NCBI GenBank assembly: GCA_002104895.1
Contig: MCFG01000018.1
Span: 120,001 to 184,000, forward strand
Origin: Anaeromyces robustus
Lineage: Eukaryota > Neocallimastigomycota > Neocallimastigomycetes > Neocallimastigales > Neocallimastigaceae
Reading direction: 5' to 3'
DNA length: 64,000 nt
The notes beneath the pieces were generated by a model. The model made no database searches, was not told where the DNA came from, and saw nothing but the letters and a program-made list of their open reading frames with translations. Below, in pieces: positions 1-15,800 of the stretch. The translations under genes and the position numbers were made by a program. How positions within the stretch are numbered: position 1 is the first letter of the stretch; each line of letters begins with the position of its first letter.

Positions 1-174
1 TTAAATGAATATTCATTTTAAAAAAAAAAAAAAATCTTAAAAAATTTACCCCAGTTTATATTTTAATATGAATATTAATAAATTTCATTCATAAGTATTA
101 GTTATAATTTATTTTTATTCTTAAAATCATGACTTTTTTGTTTTAAAAATTGAATACATACAACAAATTTATTT

Positions 175-219
<45 letters not shown>

Positions 220-299
220 GATTAGGATTAATCTTTATTTAAGATTATTAATTATTAATTTGTATTTCTTAATTAAATTAAAAAAATATTAAATAAACA
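1..299. other. AT-rich gene-free flank with (ATTT)n tract
   Basis: No coding sequence was found. A (TTTA)n microsatellite runs over about 170-214, directly followed by the block TTTTAGATTAGGATTAAT at 215-232. That block recurs in near-identical form at 33998-34016. The rest is A/T homopolymer-rich spacer next to the retroelement relic. Confidence 0.6.
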
Positions 300-1910
300 A
301 AATAAATAAAAAGGAAAAATTAGAGTTAAACTTCTAATCTCTCTCATTCAATCCATAAATGAAATATTATTTCAATTCGTATCAGAATATATTCTTTGGC
401 TTATCTTTTCAACATCGACACACTTGATGTCTCCTTGAGTGTTTTTATTGTTATTATATCGATTGAGGAGAATCCGAAAAGATATTGTTTAAAATTGGAA
501 TAATAATAATAATAATAAAAAAATGTAACAGACCTACATGAGTTAAAAAATACTCTAAGTTTACTTTATTGTTGGAGCAATAAGAGCAATATCATCATCA
601 ACAAAAAAAGATCGCCACAACAAATTGAATTACTATATAATACTCTATAGTTGGAGCAATTATTCAATATATCATTAATGATTAAATTGAATAGAATTGG
701 TGATAAAGAGCAACTACGATTTATAGGGAATTCATTTGAAAATTGATTATTCAGCGAGACTCGAGCTTTTTTTTGAGGTAAGATATAGGTTTGTAATAAA
801 ATTTAAAAGTATTTATTTACATATACCAAAATTATTTAATTTTATTAAAATATTGTATTAAAGACTAATGTATTCTTTCTAATAATGGAAACCAAACTGT
901 TCTGGACGGATAAAATTATATTTAAATTCATATTTAGTTATTCTTTTAGTAACATTTTTTATAATATTGATTTTTATATTGATGTTAATCAAAGAAATTC
1001 CTCTATAGTTATTACAATCAGGGAAGTTCCAATTTTTTTTTTTTTTTTGTTAGAAATAGAAATGATCGAAATAAAATTCTATTCAAATAGGAAATCACCA
1101 TCCTAAATTTTATTAAATAATAATTCAAAACATTTAATAGAATTTGGGATACAATATTAATTGAAATCATATAATTGTATTCAAAGGGATCGGAGTAAAA
1201 TGAGCAAGATAAATGAACACATATACAGAAGCCTTCCATATGAAGGATTAGGGAATCAGATCTTCTTCTGAGTATTGATTTGATTTTTATTTATTGAGAA
1301 AGAGAAATTTTGCATTATAATCTTGGAAATATTTGCTGCTACCAACTTCTTGGAGACAGATACATATCGGTTTGAAAATATGATTGAAATATAAGAGACC
1401 ATCGAGACCATCTCGTTTTTCACTATTCCAGCCATTTATTTTCCAATTAATACAAAAGTTAAAGAATGGAAAGAACTACGATTGAGATTATAGAACTCAG
1501 TATTGAATGTGGTAAAAGAATATTATTACCAATTCCTGAAATATGAAGATTATTTTAGCTCTACGAATTTTATTGATAATTAATACACCATTTAATCTTG
1601 GATACTGATAGTTTTTCGGTGATTAATTTAATGAGTTTAAGATGAGTATTAAGGTCTTTATAATTAACTCTAATTATAAAATAATTCTCCACGTTTGGAA
1701 TAAAATATTTGGATATGCCATGAATGATGTTGTTGATATTTGATACATGTTTACTAAAAAAAAAAAAAACAATAATCTACTCATAGTCCGTGTTTGTAGG
1801 TCATGAATGAAAAGAAGAACAGATTCCTGTTCAAGATAACTATAACATCGTAATCCATGACTTAATAATTGATGGTTAGTAGTAGTAGAATTTGAAGAAT
1901 TCATGTTGTA
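300..1910 (-). mobile_element. Degenerate APE-type LINE (non-LTR retrotransposon) relic
   Basis: The minus strand carries pieces of a LINE ORF2 in order, in several frames and interrupted by stops. An endonuclease/exonuclease/phosphatase fragment lies at about 1457-1287, with the motif NWKINGWNSEKRDGL followed by ICICLQEVGS, matching the 'WNvNGl..KRd' and 'CLQE' signatures. A reverse-transcriptase segment at about 1034-885 has NNYRGISLIN and IRPEQFGF, the usual NYRPISL and EQxGF motifs. A further RT segment at about 735-640 has LSPILFNLIINDIL. The catalytic box reads FFVDDDIALIAP at about 613-563. The region is visibly richer in G+C than its flanks. Stops at expected tryptophan positions (TGA for TGG) and frame changes show it is dead. 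The 5' part near 1904-1780 is open for about 43 codons but is not recognised. Both boundaries are approximate. Confidence 0.85.
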
Positions 1911-5939
<4,029 letters not shown>

Positions 5940-6222
5940 AACAAAAATTAAATTAAAAAAAAATAATAAAATAAAATAAAATAAAATAAAAATTAAGTTA
6001 AAAAAAAATTAAATAAGTAAAAGAATAATTAAAAGATAAAAGTATAAATATAAATATGAAAATATTAGTAATAATAATAAAAATAATAATAAATAAATTA
6101 AATTAAAATAAACTAAATTAAAAAAATAAATTGCATAGAAAAAAAAAATTTAATATAAAAAAAGTTTATGATAAATAAACAAAGGAATCAATTATTAAAA
6201 ATAAAATATAAATATTTTATGA

Positions 6223-6253
<31 letters not shown>

Positions 6254-6974
6254 AGGAATCAATTATTAAAAATAAAATATAAATATTTAAGATTTTTTTT
6301 ATTTTATAATTAATTGTTATTTTTATTAATATTTTTCCTATGGAATTTTCTTTTTTTATTTTAATTTTATTTTTTTTTTAATTTTAATTTGAATTTCAAA
6401 TTTTTTTAGCCTACTTGGCAAAAGTTTTTTTTTATTAAAAATTTAATTAGTTATTAAAAATGCAATGAAACATCCTAAGTATTAAAAATTTAATTAAATT
6501 TTTAATTAAAAAAAAAAATTTAATTAGTTATTAAAAATGTAACATCCTAAGTATTAAAATTTCAATAGAGTAATAAGATAATAGATAACTATCTTGTATA
6601 AAAAAATAACAGTATATATTCTAAATAAAATTATTAATATAAATTATTATTAATATGTGAATTTAAGTTTAAAAGTATTCTTAAAAAGTAAATTATTAAA
6701 AATTCATTATTTCTTTTTTTTATAAAAATAAAAATGAAAATGAAAAAAAATTAAAATAGAATCATTTTTATCATATCACAAATAAAAATCATTTTAATTA
6801 TTACTTATTAAAATGATTTTTAACAAGTAATTATTTTTTTAAAAAAAATTATATATATTATTAAAATATAATGTATTTTATTTAATTTAATTAATTTAGA
6901 AATAATATAAAGAATTATTAAGTTTAATACATTTTGAACTTGACATAGTAAGTAAAGGATATAAAAACAATATG
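5940..6974. other. Gene-free spacer with duplicated 3' flank
   Basis: No gene was recognised. The first 450 bases resemble the region downstream of the second protease copy (about 10790-11460): the same ATTAAAACAAAAATTAAATT start, AAAAT units, AATCAATTATTAAAAATAAA and TATGGAATTTTCTTTTTTTA. The duplication therefore included the 3' flank. The rest is A/T-rich with short direct repeats such as TTTAATTAGTTATTAAAAAT near 6440 and 6518. Confidence 0.6.
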
Positions 6975-7130
6975 AAAAATCATTTTTTTATAAATAGTTA
7001 TATTATTAAACTTTTTTATAATAATTAATGTTTTAGTTGAAAATGAATATTATCTTGTTTCTATTAAGGGAAAATCTATATAATATGATATATCAGGTAA
7101 AAAAGATAAAAAAAAAATAATGAATTTATT
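6975..7130 (+). pseudogene. 5' fragment of a third subtilase copy
   Basis: This stretch resembles the first 150 bases of the protease at 7972. It shares AATGAATATTATCTT, TCTATTAAGGGAAAATCTAT and AAAAAAGATAAAA. It would encode the mature N-terminus (ENEYYLVSIKGKSI) after a hydrophobic leader starting at an ATG near 6972. It contains in-frame stops (for example TAA where the sister copy has GAA) and a frame change, then similarity ends. It is a relic of a third tandem copy, or the detached 5' end of the truncated copy upstream. Confidence 0.75.
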
Positions 7131-7718
7131 GTTAATAATTATATTATACTATCTATAATTTATTTGAATCCATCATTTTATTATTCAATAATCATTTGAA
7201 TAAATAAATAAATTCCATTGCTTTGAGATTAATCTTATATTTATTATTTATATAATTATAATAATAATAATGTTGTTATTCTTATTATTGGATTATATAA
7301 ATATAAAATAAAAATATTTTATATTTATATATTATAGAATAATAGAATATACTATAAATATAAAATTTACTTTTATAATTATTTTTTTATATTTATATAT
7401 TAAATGCAATATAATAATATAAAAAGTTTGTTTTGTTTTTTTTTTTTTTTTGATGTATTTCCTGTAACATTTTTTTATTTGTAACAAAAATATATAAAAA
7501 ATAATTATAAAAGTAAATTTTATATTCTAGTCTATTCTATTATTCTATAATATATAAATATAAAATATTTTTATATATAATATATTATACTTTTATATTT
7601 GATTTACATAAAATATAATAATTTATTATTTTAATTAATTATTATATTTAAAAGTATAAATAGAAATAAATTTCGCAATAAATTTTTTATTCTTTGAAAA
7701 TTTTTTTAGAAAAATTAG

Positions 7719-7749
<31 letters not shown>

Positions 7750-7971
7750 AGTAATAATATAAAAAAAATAAATAAAAAAAATTATTTAAAATAAAAAATA
7801 TATTAATTAAAAACTAAAATAAAAGAAAAAACATAATAAATAAAAAAAATAAAAGAAAATAATCAACAAATAGATGAACAAACATCAAACATACAAAAAT
7901 AAATAAATAAACTATAGAAGAACAAACAAATAAATAATTAATTAATTAAAAATTAAAAAAAAAAAGTTAAT
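7131..7971. other. Gene-free spacer upstream of the protease
   Basis: No coding sequence was found. It contains the fold-back repeat listed at 7309-7573 and an A homopolymer of about 34 bases near 7715-7748. The last 60 bases before the start codon are A-rich, as is usual for 5' leaders in this window. Confidence 0.5.
7309..7573. repeat. Fold-back repeat with about 85-bp arms
   Basis: The arm at about 7309-7395 matches the reverse complement of about 7488-7573. Both contain TATAGAATAATAGAATA and AAATTTACTTTTATAATTAT. About 90 bases separate the arms, including a T tract. It lies between the third protease fragment and the intact-looking copy. It could be a MITE-like element. No coding capacity. 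Confidence 0.75.
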
Positions 7972-10780
7972 ATGAATAATTATTTCTTTTTATCAATAGT
8001 TGTAATATTCAACTATTTTATTATCAATGTTTTAGCTAAAAATGAATATTATCTTATTTCTATTAAGGGAAAATCTATAGAATATGATAAAGCAAGTAAA
8101 AAAGATAAAAATGAAATTAATGAACTTGTTAATGATAGAATGAATGATATTTATGACGTCATTATTGATAATCAAGGTGCTTATGGAAAGAATGAAGAAA
8201 AAATTGAAGAAATTAATGAAATTTCGAAATTAAGAAAACGTGGAGAAAAAACAAAATTAAAATTTATTAATCATAATAGAAAAGAACAAGAATTTGATAA
8301 TGATATCACCGATAATACTAATGATAATAATGATAAATTGTTAAAGAGTAGAGGTATGGAGGAAGATTTAATTCCATTTGATTCTGAATTAGTTATTCAT
8401 GTTTGTCCAGTTGCTGATTATTATGTTGTTATTGCTTACATTCCTGAATCTTTAGTAGAAGAAATCAAATCATTACCAAATGTTATTAGTTGTAGAAAAT
8501 CTGGAAAATTGAAGAATGCTATGATAGAATATAATGAAAAAGAAATTTTAAATGAAACTAAATGGAAAGATGTCACTGTTCAAGAAAATGAATTGGATTT
8601 CAATTTCAGAAATATACATTTATCTATGATGTCTCAAGGAAAATTTTCATTTAATTCTAGTCTTACCTATGATAACAATTATTATTATCCATCTACAGCT
8701 GGTAAAGATATTGACATTTATGTTGTTGATAATGGTCTTGATACATCTTTAAGTGAAGAAAATTTTGATACATATGCTGGAACACCAGATGAAAGAATTA
8801 TTAAATGTGATGGTATATTCTTTGATGGTCAAATTCATGCTGTTCCAAATGAAAAAAATGTATTATTGAATATGAAGGTGTTTCTATTTCTAAAGGTAAA
8901 TTTAATCATGGTACACTTGTTGCTATCTCAGCCATAGGTACTCTTAATGGTGTTGCTAAGAAAGCTAATCTTCATAGTTTAGCTATTGATGAATATGCTT
9001 ATGATGTTCTTTCTGCTTTTGATTATATTAAACAACATGCCGTACCACATAAATCTATTGTTAATATTTCTAGTGGTTTATATGAAGATGAAGCAGATTT
9101 TAGTTTAAAAGAAATTCAAGATAAGATTAATGAATTAAATGATTATGGTATTATTGTCATTGTCTGTGCTAATAATCAAAATGAAAATCAATGTAAAGGT
9201 CACACCGAAGTTGATAAAATTTATAATGCTCTTGATGGTGTTATGATTATTGGTGCTGTCAATAATAAAAATCATGGTTATGGTAATTTAGAAAATATTT
9301 ATGAAAAAGCCAGTTACTCAAATTATGGTGAATGTGTTGATTTATTCGCACCAGGCACTATTAGAGTTACCAATAAGAATAATGAAATTATTGATATGTC
9401 TTATGGTACTTCATTTGCTACACCTTTTGTTTCAGGTTTAGCAGCTACTATTATGGCAGAAGATTCAGATATTAAATATAATTTTGAATCTTTAAGAAAA
9501 AAATTAATTGAATTATCTATTAAAGATGTTATAAAAGGATTAGATGATGAAACACCAAACCGTCTTGCTAATAATGGTAAACATATTGCATATGGAGAAT
9601 TAAGATGTGATGATCCTTCTGGTGAAAATAAATGTGGAGAAAAATGTTGTTCTTCCTATGGTATTTGTGTTGATGCAAAAGATAATGAAAGTGGTTCATT
9701 GTGTAATATTGAAAAGGGATGTCAATCTGAATTTGGTTACTGTGATAATACTACTGATCCTGATGATCTTGAAGATAATATTAATCCTGATAATCCCGAA
9801 GATACATTTAATCCTGATGATGTTACTAGAATTTGTGATAAGGATAATAAATGTGAAGAAGGTGAATGCTGTTCCAAGGATGGTGTTTGTGTCGACATTC
9901 TCAGTAATATTGGTGAATGTTTCATTGAAAATGGATGTATTGAAGAATTTAGTGATCAATGTCTTTCCACAGATCCATCAATTATAAAAGATTATGATGA
10001 ACAGTATCAACAAATGGCCTCTTTATATATATTATCTAAAAAAATTCCCGAAGAATGTCACATAGTAAAATTTACTGATGACCCTGAATTAATAAGGAAA
10101 AATATTAGAAAACTTTATAACAATGAGATACGTAATAATGCTTGTAAGCGATACAAAAGCAGTAATTGTGTTGAACTAATTAATAATTTAGTGGAATACT
10201 CTAAATATTTACCGGATATATATAATAATGTCAAAGAAAATTTGTTAGGCTACGGAACTAATAACATGATCTGTGCTATGAGAAACCCATCTTCTAAAAA
10301 TGATTATTGTATTCTCAATAATGATAAAATGATTGCTATGAGGAATAAATTATCTGAAATTATTATTGATGACTTATGTCCCTATGATGAATGTCGTGAA
10401 ACTTATTTAAATATTTTAAAGTATGATTACGAATTAATGAAAAATAATGTTAAAGATAATAATAACATAGATGATAGGGTATCAAGAACTTTTTAAAAAT
10501 TTATGAAGAAAGTATTAAATTATTATCAGAAAAAAGATGTGATAAACTTGCTGAAATGGATTTTTATTTAGATGATTTTTATTTAGATGAACAAGTAAAA
10601 ATAAATGAGGATAAATATAATGAACAAGTAAAAATAAATGTGGATAAATATAATGAACAAGTAGAAATAAATGAGGATAAATATAATGAACAAGTAAAAA
10701 TAAATGAGGATAAATATGAAAAAACTAAAAAAATAGTTAAAATAAAAGGTAAATGTAAGAATAAAAATTACAAAAATTAA
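7972..10780 (+). pseudogene. Secreted subtilisin-like protease with CBM18 modules, two frameshifts
   Basis: This is the most complete member of the array. It has a hydrophobic signal peptide (residues 1-22) and an acidic/basic propeptide with an inhibitor-I9-like stretch (about 135-180). The S8 catalytic domain follows: Asp in DIYVVDNGLD (codon 8728-8730), His in FNHGTLVA (8907-8909), oxyanion Asn in CANNQNEN, Ser in YGTSFATPFVSG (9411-9413). Two CBM18/hevein-like modules lie at about 9622-9747 and 9829-9965. After them come an unrecognised Cys-containing domain and four copies of NEQVKINEDKY in the tail. The frame breaks near 8855, inside a run of seven A; one more A would restore it. It breaks again near 10488, where two T are extra relative to the sister copy. 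Either it decayed recently or these are homopolymer sequencing errors. If intact, the product would be a secreted protease tethered to chitin or similar glycans. Single exon. Confidence 0.8.
10588..10722 (+). repeat. 33-bp tandem repeats encoding NEQVKINEDKY
   Basis: About four copies of a 33-bp in-frame unit lie in the C-terminal tail of the protease, each giving (N/D)EQV(K/E)IN(E/V)DKY. The sister copy at 5820 has one unit only, so the array expanded or contracted after duplication. Confidence 0.85.
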
Positions 10781-10811
10781 AACAAAAATTAAAACAAAAA
10801 TTAAATTAAAA

Positions 10812-11148
10812 AAAAAATAAAATAAAATAAAATAAAATAAAATAAAATAAAATAAAATAAAATAAAATAAAATAAAATAAAATAAAATAAAATAAAATAA
10901 AATAAAATAAAATAAAATAAATAATAAAATAAAATAAAATAAAATAAAATAAAATAAAATAAAATAAAATAAAATAAAATAAAATAAAATAAAATAAAAT
11001 AAAATAAAATAAAATAAAATAAAATAAAATAAAATAAAATAAAATAAAATAAAATAAAATAAAATAAAATAAAATAAAATAAAATAAAATAAAATAAAAT
11101 AAAATAAAATAAAATAAAATAAAATAAAATAAAATAAAATAAAATAAA
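10812..11148. repeat. (AAAAT)n microsatellite, about 340 bp
   Basis: An almost perfect pentanucleotide tract with one interruption near 10920, directly downstream of the protease. The corresponding place after the truncated copy (about 5965-5992) has only a few units. The long minus-strand open frame across it is a repeat artefact. Confidence 0.95.
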
Positions 11149-11470
11149 AGAATAATTAAAAGATAAAAATATAAAAATATTAGTAATAATAATAAAAATA
11201 ATAATAAATAAAATAAATTAAAAAAATAAAACAAAATTACATAGAACAAAAAAAAAAAAAAAAAAAAAAGAGTTAAATATAAAGAAAGTTTATAATAAAT
11301 AAATAAAAGAATCAATTATTAAAAATAAAAATAAAATATAAATATTTAAGAATTTTCTTTTTTTATTTTAATTTTATAATTAATTGTTTTTTTTATTAAT
11401 ATATTTTTCATATATGGAATTTTCTTTTTTTATTTTAATTTTATTTTTTTTTTGTTTTTTAAATTTTACA
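11149..11470. other. AT-rich protease 3' flank
   Basis: No gene was recognised. It resembles the flank of the truncated copy (5995-6390), sharing AGAATAATTAAAAGATAAAA and GGAATTTTCTTTTTTTATTT, and so belongs to the duplicated unit. Confidence 0.6.
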
Positions 11471-11940
11471 ATTGTTTATCTTCTTTACACTATTATAATA
11501 ACACTTTTAGAATATTGATAGTTGTTATAAAAATCTCTTTTTGCGAATGTAAATATATTTGAAATCTTGTAAATTCTTAAATTCATGAAAATTAAAAAAA
11601 AAGTTAAAGGTGAAGAACTCAAAAATAACTATTCTAAATTCTAATAAAGTATAAGCACATGCTTTTGAGTGAATCAAGCTCATACAATAATTAAAGCAAT
11701 TACAATAGATTCATACAGTGATAATATACAGAAATACATGAAAGGTAAATTTAAAAGAAAATATAAATATCTCATTTCCTGCATATCCAGCTTATACATA
11801 TTATTAGAAGAAAGAACAATTATTGAGGAGACTTCATAAAAATGCCCTTAACGTCGCCATGTATCAACAGGCATTTACCCTCTTCTGAGCATTCCAAATG
11901 AATGGAAGTACAGGTCCTCAGAAGAGGATAAAAAAAAAAA
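11471..11940 (+). other. Unidentified coding-like relic ending in hairpin and A-run
   Basis: This stretch is richer in G+C than its flanks. It reads RRLHKNALNVAMYQQAFTLF then a stop at about 11828-11890. A second frame is open for about 55 codons just upstream (about 11668-11840). It ends in a hairpin, CCTCTTCTGAG (11879) pairing with CTCAGAAGAGG (11919), followed by an A-run. A coding tail, 3' hairpin and poly-A is what the 3' end of a LINE or a processed sequence would look like, but no family was recognised. Confidence 0.4.
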
Positions 11941-12191
11941 AAAACACATAATGAAAAAAAATGATACTAAAAAAAATAAAAAACCAGTATAATATTCACA
12001 AAAGAAAGCTTTGAAGAATTATATTTATTTAATTTTATTATTTATTTTTATTATTAATTTTTTTTTAATATTATTATTATTATTATCCTAAAATAAAAAA
12101 AATTTTAATGAACTAAAAAAAATAATAATAATAAAAAGTAAATTAAAAAAAATATATAAAGAAAAGAAATATTTATTATATTATTATATAA

Positions 12192-12295
<104 letters not shown>

Positions 12296-12835
12296 ATTTA
12301 ATAATGGTATCCATGACCAAAAACATTTTATTATTTATTTATATTTCAAAAATTTACAAAAATATTATTATAGTTATAAAAAAAAAATTATTTAATATTA
12401 TAGTTATAAAAAAAAAAAAAAATATTTAAAATAGTTATAAAACGAAATATAAATTTTTTTTTCTTTTATTTTATATTAAAAGTATTAAAAAAAAAATTAT
12501 GATATTTAATTAATAAAAAAAAAAAATAGTAAATTCTATTAATATAATAAAAAATTAATTAAAAATAAAAAATAATGTAAATTAAAACATAAAATATAAT
12601 TAAAAAAAAAATTAAAAATATAAAATAAAATCATTTTGTGGTATTTAATTAATATTAATTATTTATAAATTATTAAATTGAATTCTAATAATTTAATTTA
12701 ATAATTAATTTTAATAGATTATTTTCAAATTGTATATAATTTATATTATTATATTATATTAAAATAATATAATATATGTTTTTTTTTTTTTTTTTTTTTT
12801 TTTTTGGTATTATTATTTATTTTTTAATATTCATT

Positions 12836-15800
12836 TTAATTTTCAGACTTTTTCTTTTTCTTTTTTTTCCTTCCATCATTATTTAATTCCTCTTTTTTTG
12901 CACGATGTTTTAACTCAACACGAAGATGTCTTGTAAGAGCATCATTTCTTGAAAAAGCTCTTTCACAATATGGACATTTATAATTTTTAATTCCAGTATG
13001 AACTTTTTCATGTCTATTTAAATCATGTTTTCTAGCAAAACCTGCACCACAAGTTGAACATACATAAGGTCTATTCGTATTTTCAGCAATCATACGTTTT
13101 CTACCAATAAGTACTAATCCATTCTTAGTTAAAGCTGAAACACTATTAGTACCCAATGAATTTCCAATAGTTAAACTATTACCATTTTCTAAACTATTCT
13201 TTATTTGAGTTATACTAAGACGAACAACTTTTTTCCTTTTATTATTATTAGTAACAGTATCAACATAAACTTCAGTCTTATCATTAGAATTAGAATTCTT
13301 TTCATTAACCTCTTTTAATTGTCGTTTTCTCTTTCTAGTATTCTTTTTGGTTTTTTGTATTTTATTTTCATTCTTATTTTCAATTTCATTTTCATTCTTA
13401 TTCTCATTTCCATTTCCATTTTCATTTCCATTTTCACCTTCACCTTCACATTTATTTTTATTTTTATTTTGATTATTTATTTTACTAGTTTCAATATTTG
13501 AAATATTTTTTGATTTTAAATAATGATTCATTGATTTCCTACTTTCATTTTCATTTTTTTCTTGATCATCTTTATTATTTATTTTAGCTTTTTGGTGTTC
13601 TTGAATTTTTTTCATCTTTACTAAAAGAGATTCTTCCTCAGAATTATCACTACTTTCATTATCCTCATCCTGTAATTCATCACTACATATATTACTACCA
13701 ACATTTTCATCTTCATTTTTATTATTTATGGTATCAATATATTCTTTAAAACAATCTATTTCATTTTCTTCACATGAAAGAATTTTTCTTATTTCATCCA
13801 TTTCATTTATTTCATTATCAATAATATTATTTTCTTTATTATTTTCTTTATTAATATTTAAATTTTGAAGTTTATCAATTCCTTGATTTTCTTTCTCTTT
13901 TTCACATTCTTCCTCTTTTTCACATTCCTCATATATTTTTTTACATTCAGCTTTTCCTTCAAAATTGCAATCATTTTTGGTTAATTTTTCCTTTTCTTCT
14001 ATCTCTATTCCTTCCTTTTCTTGACATCGTTCTTCTTCATCAAGATTTTCTTCTATTAATTCTATTGGAATATCATATTGATTTTCAGTAGCTTCTGAAA
14101 TTGTTTGAATATTCAATTCATTATTTTGGCATAATGCTGAGCATACACGTTTATAAGAAACAATAATATAATTTAAAGTATTGACTTCTTTTACAAATTT
14201 ATAATCCTGATTGAAACAAACCTTTTTTGGATGTAAATTTTTTTGATGAATAATGGAATCATTTCTTTCTTCAGAATACAATTTATTATAAAATTCAGAG
14301 GAAAGAAGATTATCAATGGATTTTGATATTTTTTCTATTTTTTCTTTTGGTGATTTTACAATATTCTTCTTTCTTGGACGACCTCTTGGTCTTTTAATTT
14401 CATTACTTTTTCCACTTTCAATGATTCTTGATGAATTGTTTAATTCAAGAGTTAAATCATTTAAAGGATCCATGGATAATATATCAGTAGTAGTAGTTGT
14501 TGTTGTTGTTGTTGGAGGTATTGTATTTAATTCATCGTTATACTTTATATTCATATCATCACTTTTTGGGCTATTCAATAATACATCATTTAATGAATTA
14601 TTAACAATCATGTCATTATTAAAAAGATCATTTTCTTCAAAATCTCCTATACTAGTTAAAAATTCGGTAGAATCAGTATTATTTAAATTTAAAGTATCGG
14701 ATAAAGATTTTGGAGTATTTAATAACTTATTATTGTTAACCTCCTCAAATTGTTTCTTAATTTTTTTATCTTCAGATTCAATAGCTTCAATTAAATTATC
14801 TAAAAGGTCACTATCTAAATGAATGTCATTTTCATTTTTATTTTCATTATTAAAACATTCTTCATTTAATGAAAAATCCATATTACTTTCCATCTCTGGA
14901 GTTTTAATTGATTCTATTTCTGGAGTGATACTCAAGAAATCATTAAGCGTTTCCATAGATGAAAATACATTATTTTCATTCTTTTTCATACAATTTTCTA
15001 AAATTCCATTTGAAGATGACTCAATTAAATCTGAATTGAGGACTGGACTTAAAGCAGGAGATAATGGAGCATAATTAATGGTTTCTTCTGGTTTTGATAT
15101 TAATGGAAGAAGATCCAAAGGATCATTTTCACTGATATCAATATCATTATTAATATTTAATTTTTGTGGTGAAGAAGTAACTAAATTATTAGAATCATCA
15201 TCATTAATAATGATAGATGGAATATTATCTCTACAGCTGATATCATTTAAACTACTTAAAGAAGTATTATTTGTTGTTGTTGCTGTTGTTGTTGTTGTTG
15301 TTAAAGTATTAGGAGGAAAAATAGAAGGTGTTGTAGTATTAGAAGAGGATTGTTGAAGTTCAATATTTTTTATTAAATTTTCATTCATTTGCTTTTGATC
15401 AAAGAAACAATTAACTTTTTCTTCTATATCTGAAGCATTTGAAATAGAATTCATGAAATGATTATTTTCATTTTGAATATTATTAACAGGAAGCATAGAA
15501 GGAATAATTAAACTATCAACAGCTTTCTTTTTATTTTCTTCAAATTGCTTTTGACGAATTAGCTTGATTAAACGAAGTAATTGAAGTTGCTTCAAAGAAA
15601 AAGACTTATTGTCCGAAAGATTATTACTAGTATTATAAGAAGAACTATCAATAGAAGTTGTAGAAGTTAAAGTTGGATTTAAGTAAAGTTGATTTTGATC
15701 CATTGGAAAAGAAGTAGTAGTATTCAAAGAAATAGGAGATGGGGGTAAAGAAAAAGAAGGCGATGAATCTAATTTTGAAAAAGGATTCATTATATTTCCA

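Noticed and set aside
10806-11315. 169-codon minus-strand frame
   Set aside because: It reads through the (AAAAT)n tract as a YFILF-type periodic peptide and has no domain or independent start context.
13319-15356. Plus-strand frames of 60-168 codons
   Set aside because: They are antisense to the zinc-finger gene, follow its low-complexity codons and show no recognised motif.
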